A DNA stretch of 64,000 nucleotides from Paenibacillus phytohabitans (GTDB lineage: Bacteria > Bacillota > Bacilli > Paenibacillales > Paenibacillaceae). Location of the stretch: NCBI RefSeq assembly GCF_013141775.1, contig NZ_WHOB01000089.1, positions 124,001-188,000 of the forward strand, given 5' to 3'. The position numbers and the translations under genes are program-made. Below, piece after piece: positions 56,115 through 64,000 of the stretch; the first letter of the stretch is position 1; every line of letters begins with the position of its first letter. Below the pieces are notes generated by a model, which saw only the letters and a program-made list of their open reading frames with translations, was not told where the DNA came from and did no database searches.

Positions 56115-57772
56115 CGCTGCTCCTTTATCACATCAAAGTAAATTTCCGTACCCTTGGCAAGCCGGTGGATCGTCAGACCCGTGCCATAGATCAGCTTCAC
56201 CCGCTGGTGCACGTTGTACAGTCCGATTTTGTTACCTTCCATGCTGCCGCTGTAGACCTTGGCAATCGTCTCTTCACTAATTCCCGCTCCGGTGTCGGCA
56301 ATTCTTACCCTTACGCTGTCCCCGTGGTCTTTGACTGAAATATCCACAGTACCATTGCCCTTCTCCTTCAAAATCCCATGGACAATCGCGTTCTCCACCA
56401 GTGGCTGAATAATCAGACTCGGAATACGCACCGCCACCTCATCAATATCGTACAGAACGGTCAGGCGGCTGCCGAAGCGGGCCTTCTCAATCTCCACATA
56501 ATGCTGGACCTGCTGCAGCTCCCGGCGGATATCAATGGACTCATCGGTCAGCTCCAGATTATATCTCATATACCCCGACAGGTTGACGATCAGCTCGCGC
56601 GCCTTGTCCGGATCGATCCGGATCGAGGAGATAATGGCATTCAGCGCATTGAACAGAAAATGGGGGTTGATGCTCGTCTGCAGCGCCTTCAGTTCAGCTT
56701 TGTTGGCCATCTCCTTGATTCCCTCCACCCGCGAAACCTCCATTAGTGTAGAGATGATCTGCGACAGCCCGACTGCCATTGCCTGCAGGGAATAGGTGAT
56801 TTTATGCGCATTGGTGTAGTAAATCTTGAGCGCCCCCGTCACTTCACCCTTCTCCTTCAGCGGAATAATGATCAGCGAGCGGATGCCCCGGTTCATGTAC
56901 TCGGTATCGTCATCGCGGATGGTAATCTCGCCGCTCTTCAGCGTCTGCTTGGTCTCTTCACTGATAATCTCATTGGCCTCGGCATAATACTCTTCACCGA
57001 CACCGACATAGGCCAGAATGAACCGTGTATCGGTAATCGCCACCGCATCCGCTCCGATATCCTCCTGGATAATCCCGCAGATGGTACGCAGCGACTCTGG
57101 ATTAATATTGCGGAAATACGGAAGCGTCTTGTTGGCAATATCCAGCGCAAGCTTGGACTGCTTAGCCGCAATCCGTTCCTTCTCCCCTTCGACACTCTGC
57201 ACGAGCGTAATAATCAGCCCGACACTGATCTGACCGATAATCATCGGAAAAGCAATCTTCGACACAATATCCACACCCAGCGAATAAGGGTCCGCCATAA
57301 TCAGAATCAGCGCCATCGTCAGCGCCTCACAGGCCATCCCGGCCGCGATACCGGCGATCCAGCGTCGTTCAGGTGAGGTGCGCCGGTAGATGATCCCCGA
57401 TACAAGCCCTGCTGTGATGCTTGTAATCAGACACGGAAGCGAGGTGACCCCGCCGATATCAATCAGGAAACGGTGCACCCCCGAGATGATCCCGGTAATC
57501 AGCCCGACCCAGGGGCCGAAGAGAATCCCGCCAGCCATAATGGCGATAATCCGCACATTGACCAGCGACCCTTCCACATTAATCCCGCTGTAGGTTCCGA
57601 AGATGGCGAACAGGCTGAAGATCACCGTTACAATCGCCAGCTCCTGAGGCGCATATACCCCTTTGGCAAAAATCTCTTTAAAGCGCGGCAGCCGGGTCAG
57701 TACGAACAGACACATCAGCAGCAGCGCTGCCCGCTCAAACAATTGCAGCAGAATACTCAGGTTATGTTGCAC
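56111..57772 (-). CDS. LytS-type sensor histidine kinase
   Basis: About 553 residues. The N-terminal 5TMR_LYT membrane domain carries VNVRIIAIMAGGILFGPWVGLITGIISGVHRF. A GAF domain lies at about 230-350, then the His_kinase module with LKALQTSINPHFLFNALNAI and an HATPase domain with QPLVENAIVHGI and DTGAGIS. This is the LytS/YpdA/BtsS class, whose E. coli members respond to extracellular pyruvate. The start is uncertain: TTG 57793 has no site, and GTG 57772 has GGGGG 7 bases upstream and was chosen. Confidence 0.9.
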   Translation of the reverse strand: MQHNLSILLQLFERAALLLMCLFVLTRLPRFKEIFAKGVYAPQELAIVTVIFSLFAIFGTYSGINVEGSLVNVRIIAIMAGGILFGPWVGLITGIISGVHRFLIDIGGVTSLPCLITSITAGLVSGIIYRRTSPERRWIAGIAAGMACEALTMALILIMADPYSLGVDIVSKIAFPMIIGQISVGLIITLVQSVEGEKERIAAKQSKLALDIANKTLPYFRNINPESLRTICGIIQEDIGADAVAITDTRFILAYVGVGEEYYAEANEIISEETKQTLKSGEITIRDDDTEYMNRGIRSLIIIPLKEKGEVTGALKIYYTNAHKITYSLQAMAVGLSQIISTLMEVSRVEGIKEMANKAELKALQTSINPHFLFNALNAIISSIRIDPDKARELIVNLSGYMRYNLELTDESIDIRRELQQVQHYVEIEKARFGSRLTVLYDIDEVAVRIPSLIIQPLVENAIVHGILKEKGNGTVDISVKDHGDSVRVRIADTGAGISEETIAKVYSGSMEGNKIGLYNVHQRVKLIYGTGLTIHRLAKGTEIYFDVIKEQR

Positions 57773-57921
57773 ATTCACGCCCCCATCGGACAATCTATCG
57801 GTCCATTATAAAGCCTTATTTTTCAGAAAAAAAGGCCCTCTGCGCAGCATACACTTTCCGCTCCATCCGGGCTATAATGGATTATTGTCTTCATTTCAGC
57901 AGAGAAAGAAGCGATTATACA

Positions 57922-58500
57922 ATGATAATAACCAGTGAAGCAGACATTCTCCGGCAGGTGATGGGAGATGCCTGGATGATGGATATTCTGAAGGCTGCCG
58001 GAACTTTGCAATTACCGGACTGGTGGGTCTGCGCCGGATTTGTGCGGTCGAAGATCTGGGATGTGCAGCATGGTTTTACGGAGAGGACACCCCTCGCGGA
58101 TATTGATGTGATCTATTATGACCCCGGCGACCTGCGGGAGGAAGTGGAGAAATCCTGGGAAGCCCAGCTGAAGCGCCGGTATCCCGGAATCCCCTGGTCA
58201 GTCAAGAATCAGGCCAGGATGCATACCGTCAATAACCTGCCGCCCTATTACTCGTCCACAGACGGCATGTCCAAATTCCCCGAGACGGCAACGGCGCTTG
58301 GACTCTCCCTGGACGGAAATGGGGAAATAATTCTGGCCGCCCCTCATGGAATTTCGGATGTCATTCAGCTGGTATTGCGGCCCTCGCCTTACTTCGCCGC
58401 CCATCCGCATTTGCTGCCTATTTATGAGAAGCGGATTGCAGGCAAGAACTGGCAGAGCATCTGGAGCGGGCTGCGCAGCCTCCCGGCTGACGCTACCTAG
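57922..58500 (+). CDS. Nucleotidyltransferase-fold family protein (DUF925/NTP_transf_6)
   Basis: 192 residues. WWVCAGFVRSKIWDVQHGF followed by PLADIDVIYYDP gives the DxD-like acidic pattern after the GFVR motif of this family. The C-terminal part has RMHTVNNLPPYYSSTDGMSKFPETATALG and the conserved WQSIW ending. The reaction and substrate of these proteins are not established. ATG at 57922 is preceded by a weak GAGAAAGAAG; an earlier ATG at 57877 is possible. Divergent from the LytS gene, with a strong terminator after it. Confidence 0.85.
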   Translation: MIITSEADILRQVMGDAWMMDILKAAGTLQLPDWWVCAGFVRSKIWDVQHGFTERTPLADIDVIYYDPGDLREEVEKSWEAQLKRRYPGIPWSVKNQARMHTVNNLPPYYSSTDGMSKFPETATALGLSLDGNGEIILAAPHGISDVIQLVLRPSPYFAAHPHLLPIYEKRIAGKNWQSIWSGLRSLPADAT

Positions 58501-58527
58501 TCCGGGCCGAGACCCGGTACAACCCGC

Positions 58528-58575
58528 AAAGAGCAGCAGGTACTCCCTGACCGGGGCAGCCTGCTGCTCTTTTTT
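58528..58575 (+). terminator. Terminator after the nucleotidyltransferase-like gene
   Basis: AAAGAGCAGCAGG pairs with CCTGCTGCTCTTT around 19-20 bases, followed by T. Confidence 0.9.
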
Positions 58576-58640
58576 ACAAGACAATGTTATCTGCTTCGTA
58601 CAGTTATTCTTCCTCAGCAATCCCGCCGAAACACTCTAGT

Positions 58641-60163
58641 TTACACCGCCAGATCTATCCCCACCACACCTACAATCTCTCCGCGGCCATCCTTAATCGC
58701 TCTGGAGAGCGTAATGCAGGAACGTTTGGTAATCGCCGAAACATACGGCTGCGAGACGTACTGGCCTTCATTCATGGCCCCGTTCCACCAGTCACGGCGT
58801 TTGGCATTCAGGAGTCCTGCCGCAGGCTCGGAGTAAATGAACGTGCCATCCGTCCGGTTGGACCAGATCGCCTGCACATCCGGAACCTTACGGATACAGG
58901 AAGCAAGGACGCTGCTGTGACTGTCCGCATCCGGTGAATACAGCTCCTGCTTAGCTGAGAGCTCCTCCAGCAATACCTGCATTTCCTGCAGCCGTCCCTC
59001 GTACCCGCTCATCTCAATCACCCCGCGCCCCGCAATTGCATTCACTGATTGCTGCAGGGATTGCGACTCCATGAGCAGGCTGGCGCTGATATTATTCAGC
59101 TGGCCGATCTGGGACCGCTGCCGGGTGACCTGCTCCAGCGTCAGGTCCACACCTGCGATGGTCTCGTTGACAATACCCACTGCACCGCTAAGTTCGGCTG
59201 TCACCTCATCAATCAGCCTGCTCTGCCGCGCAGCCGCAGCGACCGATTCACTTACCGCCGCCCCCACCTCTTCTATTCTGTCCGAGATATCGCGAGACGC
59301 CGCTTCACGGTTGCTACTTCATTCACACCGTGCTCAACTGCCGACTGCTCTTTCGTAACCGACTCCAGCACCTGCCGCACTCCGTTATTGATATCGAGCA
59401 GCACCTCCGTGGAGCGCTCTACCGAACTCCGGCTCTGGTCGGCTAACTGCCTGATCCGGCTTGCTACTACCGCGAAGCCCCGACCCTGCTCACCCGCCCG
59501 CGCAGCTTCAATAGAAGCGTTGAGCGCCAGCAGCGAGGTTTCGTTGACAATACCGACAATCAGCGAGTTAATCTCCTCCACCATGGCAATATGGCCGCTA
59601 AGCGTCGTGAATTTGTTCAGCATGTCTCCGCTCTGCTCCTGCAGCTCCTCCATGACCTCATCTGTATTCTTCAGTGAATCCACCATTTCAACCATTCCTG
59701 AGCGAGTCGTCTGCATGGTCGCCCCCAGCTTCCCGGTCAGTTCCTCTATATGCTGCGTCACTGCCGCTACTCCGCCCATGGTGGCAAAAGCACCCTCAAT
59801 ATTGGCCTTAGCCTCATTACTGCGCGTCTGCAAATCCACTTCGTATGCATGTGAATAGTCTGCAGTCTGCTGAAGCCCTTCCGTGTGGCGGCTAATTTCT
59901 TCGAGCGCCCCATGCAGCCGGTCCGAGGTGACAACAATCTCATTGCCCAGCAGCTCCACCTTGCCCCGGGATTCCGCCAGCTGCCGGTCCTTGAGGACTC
60001 CGCCGTAATAGCTGTCCAGCGCAAGTCCGCCGAGCGCCGCCATTAGCAGCAGATAGATAACCTTATGTATCCAGTACATATCAACCCATAAGCTGTACAC
60101 ACCTACAAGCAGCAGTAAAACAACGACTAGAACGGCCTTCCCCCGGCGAATACCCATCTTCAA
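58641..60163 (-). pseudogene. Chemoreceptor with C-terminal PDC/Cache-like sensor, broken by a frameshift
   Basis: Frame 1 (60163 to 59273) encodes two membrane helices (about 10-45) and an MCP signalling domain with LNASIEAARAGEQGRGFAVVASRIRQLADQSRSS. It stops shortly after NEVATVKRRLA. From about 59291 the -strand reading continues in another frame (DISDRIEEVGAAVSESVAAAARQ) to 58641, ending in a PDC-like domain (KVPDVQAIWSNRTDGTFIYSEP, RDWWNGAMNEGQYVSQPYVSAITKR, GEIVGVVGIDL). One missing base near 59292-59293 joins them into a protein of about 507 residues. It is either a true pseudogene or a sequencing error. The sensor sits after the signalling domain and, with only two N-terminal helices, would be cytoplasmic, which is unusual. 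Confidence 0.85.
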
Positions 60164-60290
60164 CGTTCACTCCACTCTATCATGTTATGTATTCTAACAT
60201 TATATCAGCAGAGTAAAATTAAGGAAACCATTTCTATGCCTATCCTCCACTTACGGCGTTCCGCTCCACTCTGCCCCGCGCCTGCCACAA

Positions 60291-60490
60291 CAAGTGGATA
60301 AATGTATCTTAATTTGCTCGTTTCTTACGAATGAACGGAAGCAAGTGGATTAACAGCACCTATTTATGTTAGTTTTCGCTACTTTGGCTGAATTGGGGTA
60401 ATTTAAGTGTTCTTTTTCCAACTATTGGTTTGGCAGCGCCTTTTCGCTCATCAGCAAGTGGAGGAAATCCATCTATTTCTGCTCCCACTA
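60291..60490. repeat. Degenerate GCAAGTGGAT repeats
   Basis: (G/A)CAAGTGGA(T/G) followed by an A-rich stretch and ATCT(A/T)TTT-like sequence recurs at about 60290, 60341 and 60453. An inverted copy (TCCACTT) is near 60246. This occupies most of the gene-free interval 60164-60716. The function is unknown. Confidence 0.5.
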
Positions 60491-60580
60491 CCTTTTCAAG
60501 CTGATTAGCTCCAATTTTCCCGCTCCCGCATATCCTCCAGACTCAACAAACCGGTAAAACAGTTGAAACCGAGGAGTATT

Positions 60581-60608
60581 GGTTGGGTTGGGTTGGGTTG
60601 GGTTGGGC
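60581..60608 (+). repeat. TTGGG pentanucleotide tandem repeat
   Basis: Five successive TTGGG units preceded by GG, a telomere-like G-rich run able in principle to form a G-quadruplex. It lies about 40 bases downstream of the hairpin that ends the FAD oxidoreductase gene on the minus strand. Confidence 0.8.
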
Positions 60609-60644
60609 GCCCGAAGAGGTTCAGACTCCAACATATAACCTCCC

Positions 60645-60695
60645 AAAAAAAGGACAGCCGTGTACACCGCAGCTTCTGCGTGTAAGGCTGTCCTT
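60645..60695 (-). terminator. Terminator of the FAD oxidoreductase gene
   Basis: AAGGACAGCC pairs with GGCTGTCCTT, with an inner ACACCGCAG/CTGCGTGT stem. The minus strand continues into seven T. Confidence 0.9.
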
Positions 60696-60716
60696 CCGGT
60701 ATTCACCCGGGCGGTT

Positions 60717-62180
60717 CTATAGAACTGCCGGTTGCATGTTGCCCTCTTGTTTAATCTTAGCCATCATTCCCCGGGCGATCCATACTCCGGCCGCTCCGGC
60801 CTGTGCAAGGCCGCGGGTAATGCCTGCACCGTCACCGCCGCAGTAGAGCCCGGAGATCTCGGTCTCGAATTGCTCTGTCAGCTTAGGCCGGGCAGAATAG
60901 AACTTCGCCTCAACTCCGTAGAACAGCGTATGCTCGGAGGCAATACCCGGTGTAACCTTCTCCAGTGCCTCGACCATTTCAATCAGGCTCTTCATCGTGA
61001 TGTACGGCAGGACCAGACCCAGATCGCCAGGCACCGCTTCCTTCAGCGTGGGCTCAAGGAACCCTTCCTTGATCCGTGTCTCCGTGGAACGGCGGCCGCG
61101 CAGGATATCGCCGTACTTCTGCACGATCACACCGCCGCTGGACAGATCATTGGCCCGCTTACAGATTTCCCGGGCATATTCATTCGGTTTATCGAACGGC
61201 TCGGTGAAGGTATGGGAGACCAGGAGGGCAAAGTTGGTATTCTTGGAGCCAAGCGCCGGGTCCTTGTAGGAGTGTCCGTTCGCTGCCATCACTCCGCTGT
61301 GGTTCTCCACGACAACATGTCCTGAAGGGTTGCTGCAGAAGGTGCGGACCCGTGTCCCCACAGATGTATTGAAGACGAATTTTCCCTCATAGAGATGCTC
61401 GTTAATCTCACGCATTACCACATCAGAGGTTTCCACGCGCACCCCAACATCCACCTGGTTGTTGTACATTTTGAGCCGGCGTTTCTTCAGCACCGCAGTC
61501 AGCCAGGCAGATCCGTCACGTCCCGGAGCAATCATTACCTGATCCGCCTCATGGCTCTCACCGTTCTTCAAGGTAATGCCCGTAATGCGAAGTGCACCGT
61601 TCTCCTTGACGGTAACAATATCTTCTACCTCTGTCTTGTACAGCATATCAATGCGCGTCTTCAAATATTCGTATATGGATTTCAGGATTTCCAGGTTCTG
61701 TTCTGTTCCCAGATGGCGGACCTGCGCACGCAGCAGCTTAAGCCCAGCCGCGTACCCCCGCTGCTCAATCCCGCGGATGCTCTCGGTAGTCGGATCGGTA
61801 ATAACCGGCGTGGCCCCGTGCTCCAGGTTGATGCCGTCAACATATTCAATCAGCTCCATCACCCTGGAAGGAGGCAGATAATCGGTCATCCAGCCGCCGA
61901 ACTCGGTCGTGATGTTGAATTTGCCGTCACTATACGCACCCGCACCGCCAAAGCCTGCAGTAATCGAACAGGCCGGCAGACACCCGGCGAATTCCTTACG
62001 GCCCGAAGCCGGAGGGCAGAGCTTGATTTTCTCCTCGAGAATCGGGCAATTCCGTCGGTAGATATCATGGCCCTTGTCCACCAGCAGGATCTTCAGTTCC
62101 GGCGCTTTAAGTGTCAATTCATAGCAGGCGAATATTCCGGCCGGACCGGCTCCAACAACAATCACATCATATTTACTCAT
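60717..62180 (-). CDS. FAD-dependent oxidoreductase (COG2509-like)
   Basis: 487 residues. The N-terminal dinucleotide motif is YDVIVVGAGPAGIFACYELT. NCPILEEKIKLCPPASGRKEFAGCLPACSITAGFGGAGAYSDGKFN is the Cys-containing and GAGAYSDGK signature of this uncharacterised dehydrogenase group. The C-terminal FAD-binding end is ISGLYCGGDGAGITRGLAQAGAAGVWIA. The substrate is unknown. ATG at 62180 (MSKYDV) has GGGAGG upstream; the open frame extends 28 codons further without support. Monocistronic. Confidence 0.88.
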   Translation of the reverse strand: MSKYDVIVVGAGPAGIFACYELTLKAPELKILLVDKGHDIYRRNCPILEEKIKLCPPASGRKEFAGCLPACSITAGFGGAGAYSDGKFNITTEFGGWMTDYLPPSRVMELIEYVDGINLEHGATPVITDPTTESIRGIEQRGYAAGLKLLRAQVRHLGTEQNLEILKSIYEYLKTRIDMLYKTEVEDIVTVKENGALRITGITLKNGESHEADQVMIAPGRDGSAWLTAVLKKRRLKMYNNQVDVGVRVETSDVVMREINEHLYEGKFVFNTSVGTRVRTFCSNPSGHVVVENHSGVMAANGHSYKDPALGSKNTNFALLVSHTFTEPFDKPNEYAREICKRANDLSSGGVIVQKYGDILRGRRSTETRIKEGFLEPTLKEAVPGDLGLVLPYITMKSLIEMVEALEKVTPGIASEHTLFYGVEAKFYSARPKLTEQFETEISGLYCGGDGAGITRGLAQAGAAGVWIARGMMAKIKQEGNMQPAVL

Positions 62181-62619
62181 AGGTTCTCTGTTCCTCCCAG
62201 GATGAAACGGCTGCCCCTGCAGTGGATAAGGGCTGCTCTGTTTCTGCGATAAATATAAATTCACTTACGCAAACAGCACAAAAATCCCGACCTCTTCATA
62301 GGTATGCAAAATGCACCCTATTCGTAGCCAGGAATTTACGGTCCCCTGTAGAAACCCCCAAACCTTATCATTGAGGATATACGAACAGCTTAGCTCATTA
62401 TTGTGAGCCAATTGGAATTCTACAGAAATTATGCGAATGTGTCAAGGATATATCGCATTAATAATTCGTGTTTGCATCATTATATCAGCATGATTAGCTA
62501 TATATACCTAGTGTTAATCACCAAAACACGAACAATGATCACAGTATCGGATTAGGGAGGAAAAACGGGATAATTGTCGAATATATAAGTATATTGCCAC
62601 TGGAAAAGAGGAACATCTT
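62181..62619. other. Divergent promoter region between the oxidoreductase and the diguanylate cyclase
   Basis: 440 bases without a gene, AT-rich from 62400 on. TTGTCGAA at 62574-62581 is a perfect match to the Spo0A-box core (TGTCGAA) and lies 39 bases before the cyclase start. One such heptamer can occur by chance. No riboswitch-like structure was recognised. Confidence 0.45.
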
Positions 62620-63714
62620 ATGCACATCCCACCGCCAACTCCTCGCCAAATGTACTGGAACCGTGTCCTCCTCAATACCTTTTGGATGGTCCTGTTTGTT
62701 TATCTGGCAAGCCAGCTATTTGTTGCCCTATCCATGTGGGGCCACCGGCCTGAGCTCTCAGGCGGGCAATATTTCATTAACCACATATTGATCCCCGACT
62801 CCATACTGCTCGTCTTGCTTCTGATTCTCGAGGTTGTACATAAATGGAAACCGCTGATGTCCGAGTTCTCAATTATTGTCGCAAGCCATCTGTACGGCAT
62901 TCTGATGATCATGAATCTGAGCACGGAGTTTCATGTGAAGCCGCTGATTATGCTGCTTCCGCTGCTGGTATCCATGATCTATCTGAAGGACAATTATCTG
63001 AAGGCTTCCTCAATTATTTGCCTGATCTATATCATTATGCTGTTCCTCAACACAGCCACCTATGACTATACCCTGCGCATCCAGAACATTATTATCACCC
63101 TTATCTTTGCAGGAACTTCTCTAGCCGGGTTCGGCGTCATTGCACGGGGACGGGATCTAATGCAGTCACTGGAGAATTCGGTGAAGTCGGAGCAGGATCT
63201 GCGCATTCAGAATATTATTATGGACAGGCTGTCCAAGATTGACCCCTTGACCGACTTGTACAATCACAAGACCTTTCATGAATATCTGGGCTGGCTGATT
63301 GAGCATCAGCAGAACAATCCTTTTCCCCTGCAGCTGGCGGTTCTCGATATCGACAATTTCAAAAAAGTAAATGACCAGTATGGCCACTGGGTTGGCGATA
63401 TTGTACTGAAGCAAGTAGCTGCAGTCATGCTGCAGCATATCGGATCGGATGACTTCGCCGCCCGGTACGGGGGTGAAGAGTTCGTTATCATTCTGACGGC
63501 CAAGCCGCTGGAGGATTCCGTGCGGATTATGGACAAGATCCTAACCGGAATTGCCGGCCTGCCCATTAATGAAATGGAGAATAAATCGGTTACGGTCAGC
63601 ATCGGCATGCATGATTATGATGGAACGGATTCGAAGAGCTCCACTTTTCAGCAGGCAGACGATGCCCTGTATGAAGCCAAAAAAACAGGCAAGAACAAAA
63701 TCGTCATCTTCTAG
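62620..63714 (+). CDS. Membrane diguanylate cyclase (GGDEF)
   Basis: 364 residues. Six membrane helices (about residues 18-185) form a sensor without recognisable ligand motif. A linker helix (DLMQSLENSVKSEQDLRIQNIIMDRLS) leads to a GGDEF domain: KIDPLTDLYNHKTFHEYL, metal Asp in AVLDIDNFKKVNDQYGH, and active site AARYGGEEF, ending KKTGKNKIVIF. The site is intact, so synthesis of c-di-GMP is expected. No inhibitory RxxD is evident. GAGG lies 8 bases before the ATG. A possible Spo0A box lies upstream. Confidence 0.9.
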   Translation: MHIPPPTPRQMYWNRVLLNTFWMVLFVYLASQLFVALSMWGHRPELSGGQYFINHILIPDSILLVLLLILEVVHKWKPLMSEFSIIVASHLYGILMIMNLSTEFHVKPLIMLLPLLVSMIYLKDNYLKASSIICLIYIIMLFLNTATYDYTLRIQNIIITLIFAGTSLAGFGVIARGRDLMQSLENSVKSEQDLRIQNIIMDRLSKIDPLTDLYNHKTFHEYLGWLIEHQQNNPFPLQLAVLDIDNFKKVNDQYGHWVGDIVLKQVAAVMLQHIGSDDFAARYGGEEFVIILTAKPLEDSVRIMDKILTGIAGLPINEMENKSVTVSIGMHDYDGTDSKSSTFQQADDALYEAKKTGKNKIVIF

Positions 63715-63740
63715 CTGCAAATACATTTTTTATAGTTCAA

Positions 63741-63787
63741 AAAAAGCGGGTCCGCAGGCATATTATCCATGCCCGGAACCCGCTTTT
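63741..63787. terminator. Bidirectional terminator between GGDEF and EAL genes
   Basis: AAAGCGGGT pairs with ACCCGCTTT, with an inner GCAT/ATGC pairing and A/T-rich flanks on both sides. Confidence 0.85.
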
Positions 63788-63806
63788 ACTATGTAATCTA
63801 TAAGCT

Positions 63807-64000
63807 CTAATTCAGATGTTCTACTTCATAACGCTTCTGCGGCACGAGCAGGTCAATTACTTTGCGCTGCGGCACCGGCCGGCTGATCAGGTAGCCCTGA
63901 ACCTTGTCGCAATTCGATTCCTTGAGGAAGGCCAGCTGGCTGGCATCCTCCACGCCCTCGGCTACAACATCCAGGCCCATCTTATGCCCCAGAATAATGA
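63807..64000 (-). CDS. C-terminal end of an EAL-domain protein (5' end outside window)
   Basis: Reading in from the window edge on the minus strand gives about 63 residues to a TAG at 63807-63809. The sequence contains MGLDVVAEGVEDASQLAFLKE and CDKVQGYLISRPVP, the closing catalytic Glu (AEGVE) and the Gln of an EAL c-di-GMP phosphodiesterase. Its N-terminal domains are not visible, so it may also be a GGDEF-EAL protein. It is convergent with the neighbouring diguanylate cyclase. Confidence 0.85.
   Translation of the reverse strand, partial: IILGHKMGLDVVAEGVEDASQLAFLKESNCDKVQGYLISRPVPQRKVIDLLVPQKRYEVEHLN

Noticed and set aside
62265..62600. c-di-GMP riboswitch before the diguanylate cyclase
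   Set aside because: The conserved GEMM landmarks could not be found in the leader.

Overview
The window looks like a chromosomal segment of a Paenibacillus-type, endospore-lineage Firmicute. The evidence is moderately high GC, AGGAGG-like ribosome binding sites with frequent GTG and TTG starts, a thi box with an intrinsic terminator, and a TasA/SipW/SinR/SinI biofilm locus. No rRNA, tRNA, phage, transposase or CRISPR locus was found. The assignment is by protein character only; no database was searched.

Layout. 1-7 kb: the end of an alpha/beta hydrolase, a lactonase-fold protein, a small stress membrane protein, CcdC, L-lactate dehydrogenase and a dCache-type chemoreceptor. 7-11.6 kb: a zinc/cadmium island (CadA-type P-ATPase, CzcD, CzrA-type repressor) with matching operators. 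11.8-16.4 kb: a two-component system with a three-gene ABC exporter of the bacitracin/lantibiotic-immunity kind. 16.4-23.2 kb: EAL phosphodiesterase, flavin-type oxidoreductase, MFS, a CorA-like GMN protein and an ECF sigma/anti-sigma pair. 23.3-26.7 kb: TPP riboswitch and a thiamine-precursor ABC importer. 27-33 kb: an internally deleted ABC ATPase, a GH30 glycosidase, a nitroreductase, and a MocR regulator divergent from an EamA transporter. 33-36.6 kb: copper island copA-copZ-csoR with CsoR operators. 36.7-42.4 kb: a GGDEF/HD-GYP protein, a 14-TM MFS pump with PadR, and an aldo/keto reductase. 42.4-46.7 kb: biofilm amyloid locus (TapA-position protein, SipW, two TasA/CalY paralogues, SinR, and SinI on the opposite strand). 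47.3-51.5 kb: odhAB. 52-53.5 kb: a second ECF sigma/anti-sigma pair. 54-57.8 kb: LytS/LytTR two-component system with an OFA-family transporter. 57.9-64 kb: nucleotidyltransferase-like protein, a frameshifted chemoreceptor with a C-terminal sensor, an FAD oxidoreductase, a diguanylate cyclase and the end of an EAL protein.

The most unusual non-coding structure is a family of short palindromes (core TGTTGTA-N5-TACAACA). They occur in three arrays of 4, 7 and 4 units. The centre-to-centre distances are almost all 51-52 bp, with two exceptions of 62-63 bp, which is about five or six helical turns. All three arrays sit between convergent genes. Other intergenic repeats include a two-copy, two-hairpin element (3.6 and 17.6 kb) with apparent compensatory changes, a 51-bp tandem repeat with a palindromic core (32.8 kb), and a 107-bp inverted-repeat element (36.0 kb).

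Together the genes describe a soil or rhizosphere-type bacterium. It combines metal efflux, antimicrobial-peptide and multidrug export, c-di-GMP signalling (one GGDEF/HD-GYP, one GGDEF and two EAL proteins), chemotaxis receptors and SinR-controlled matrix formation.
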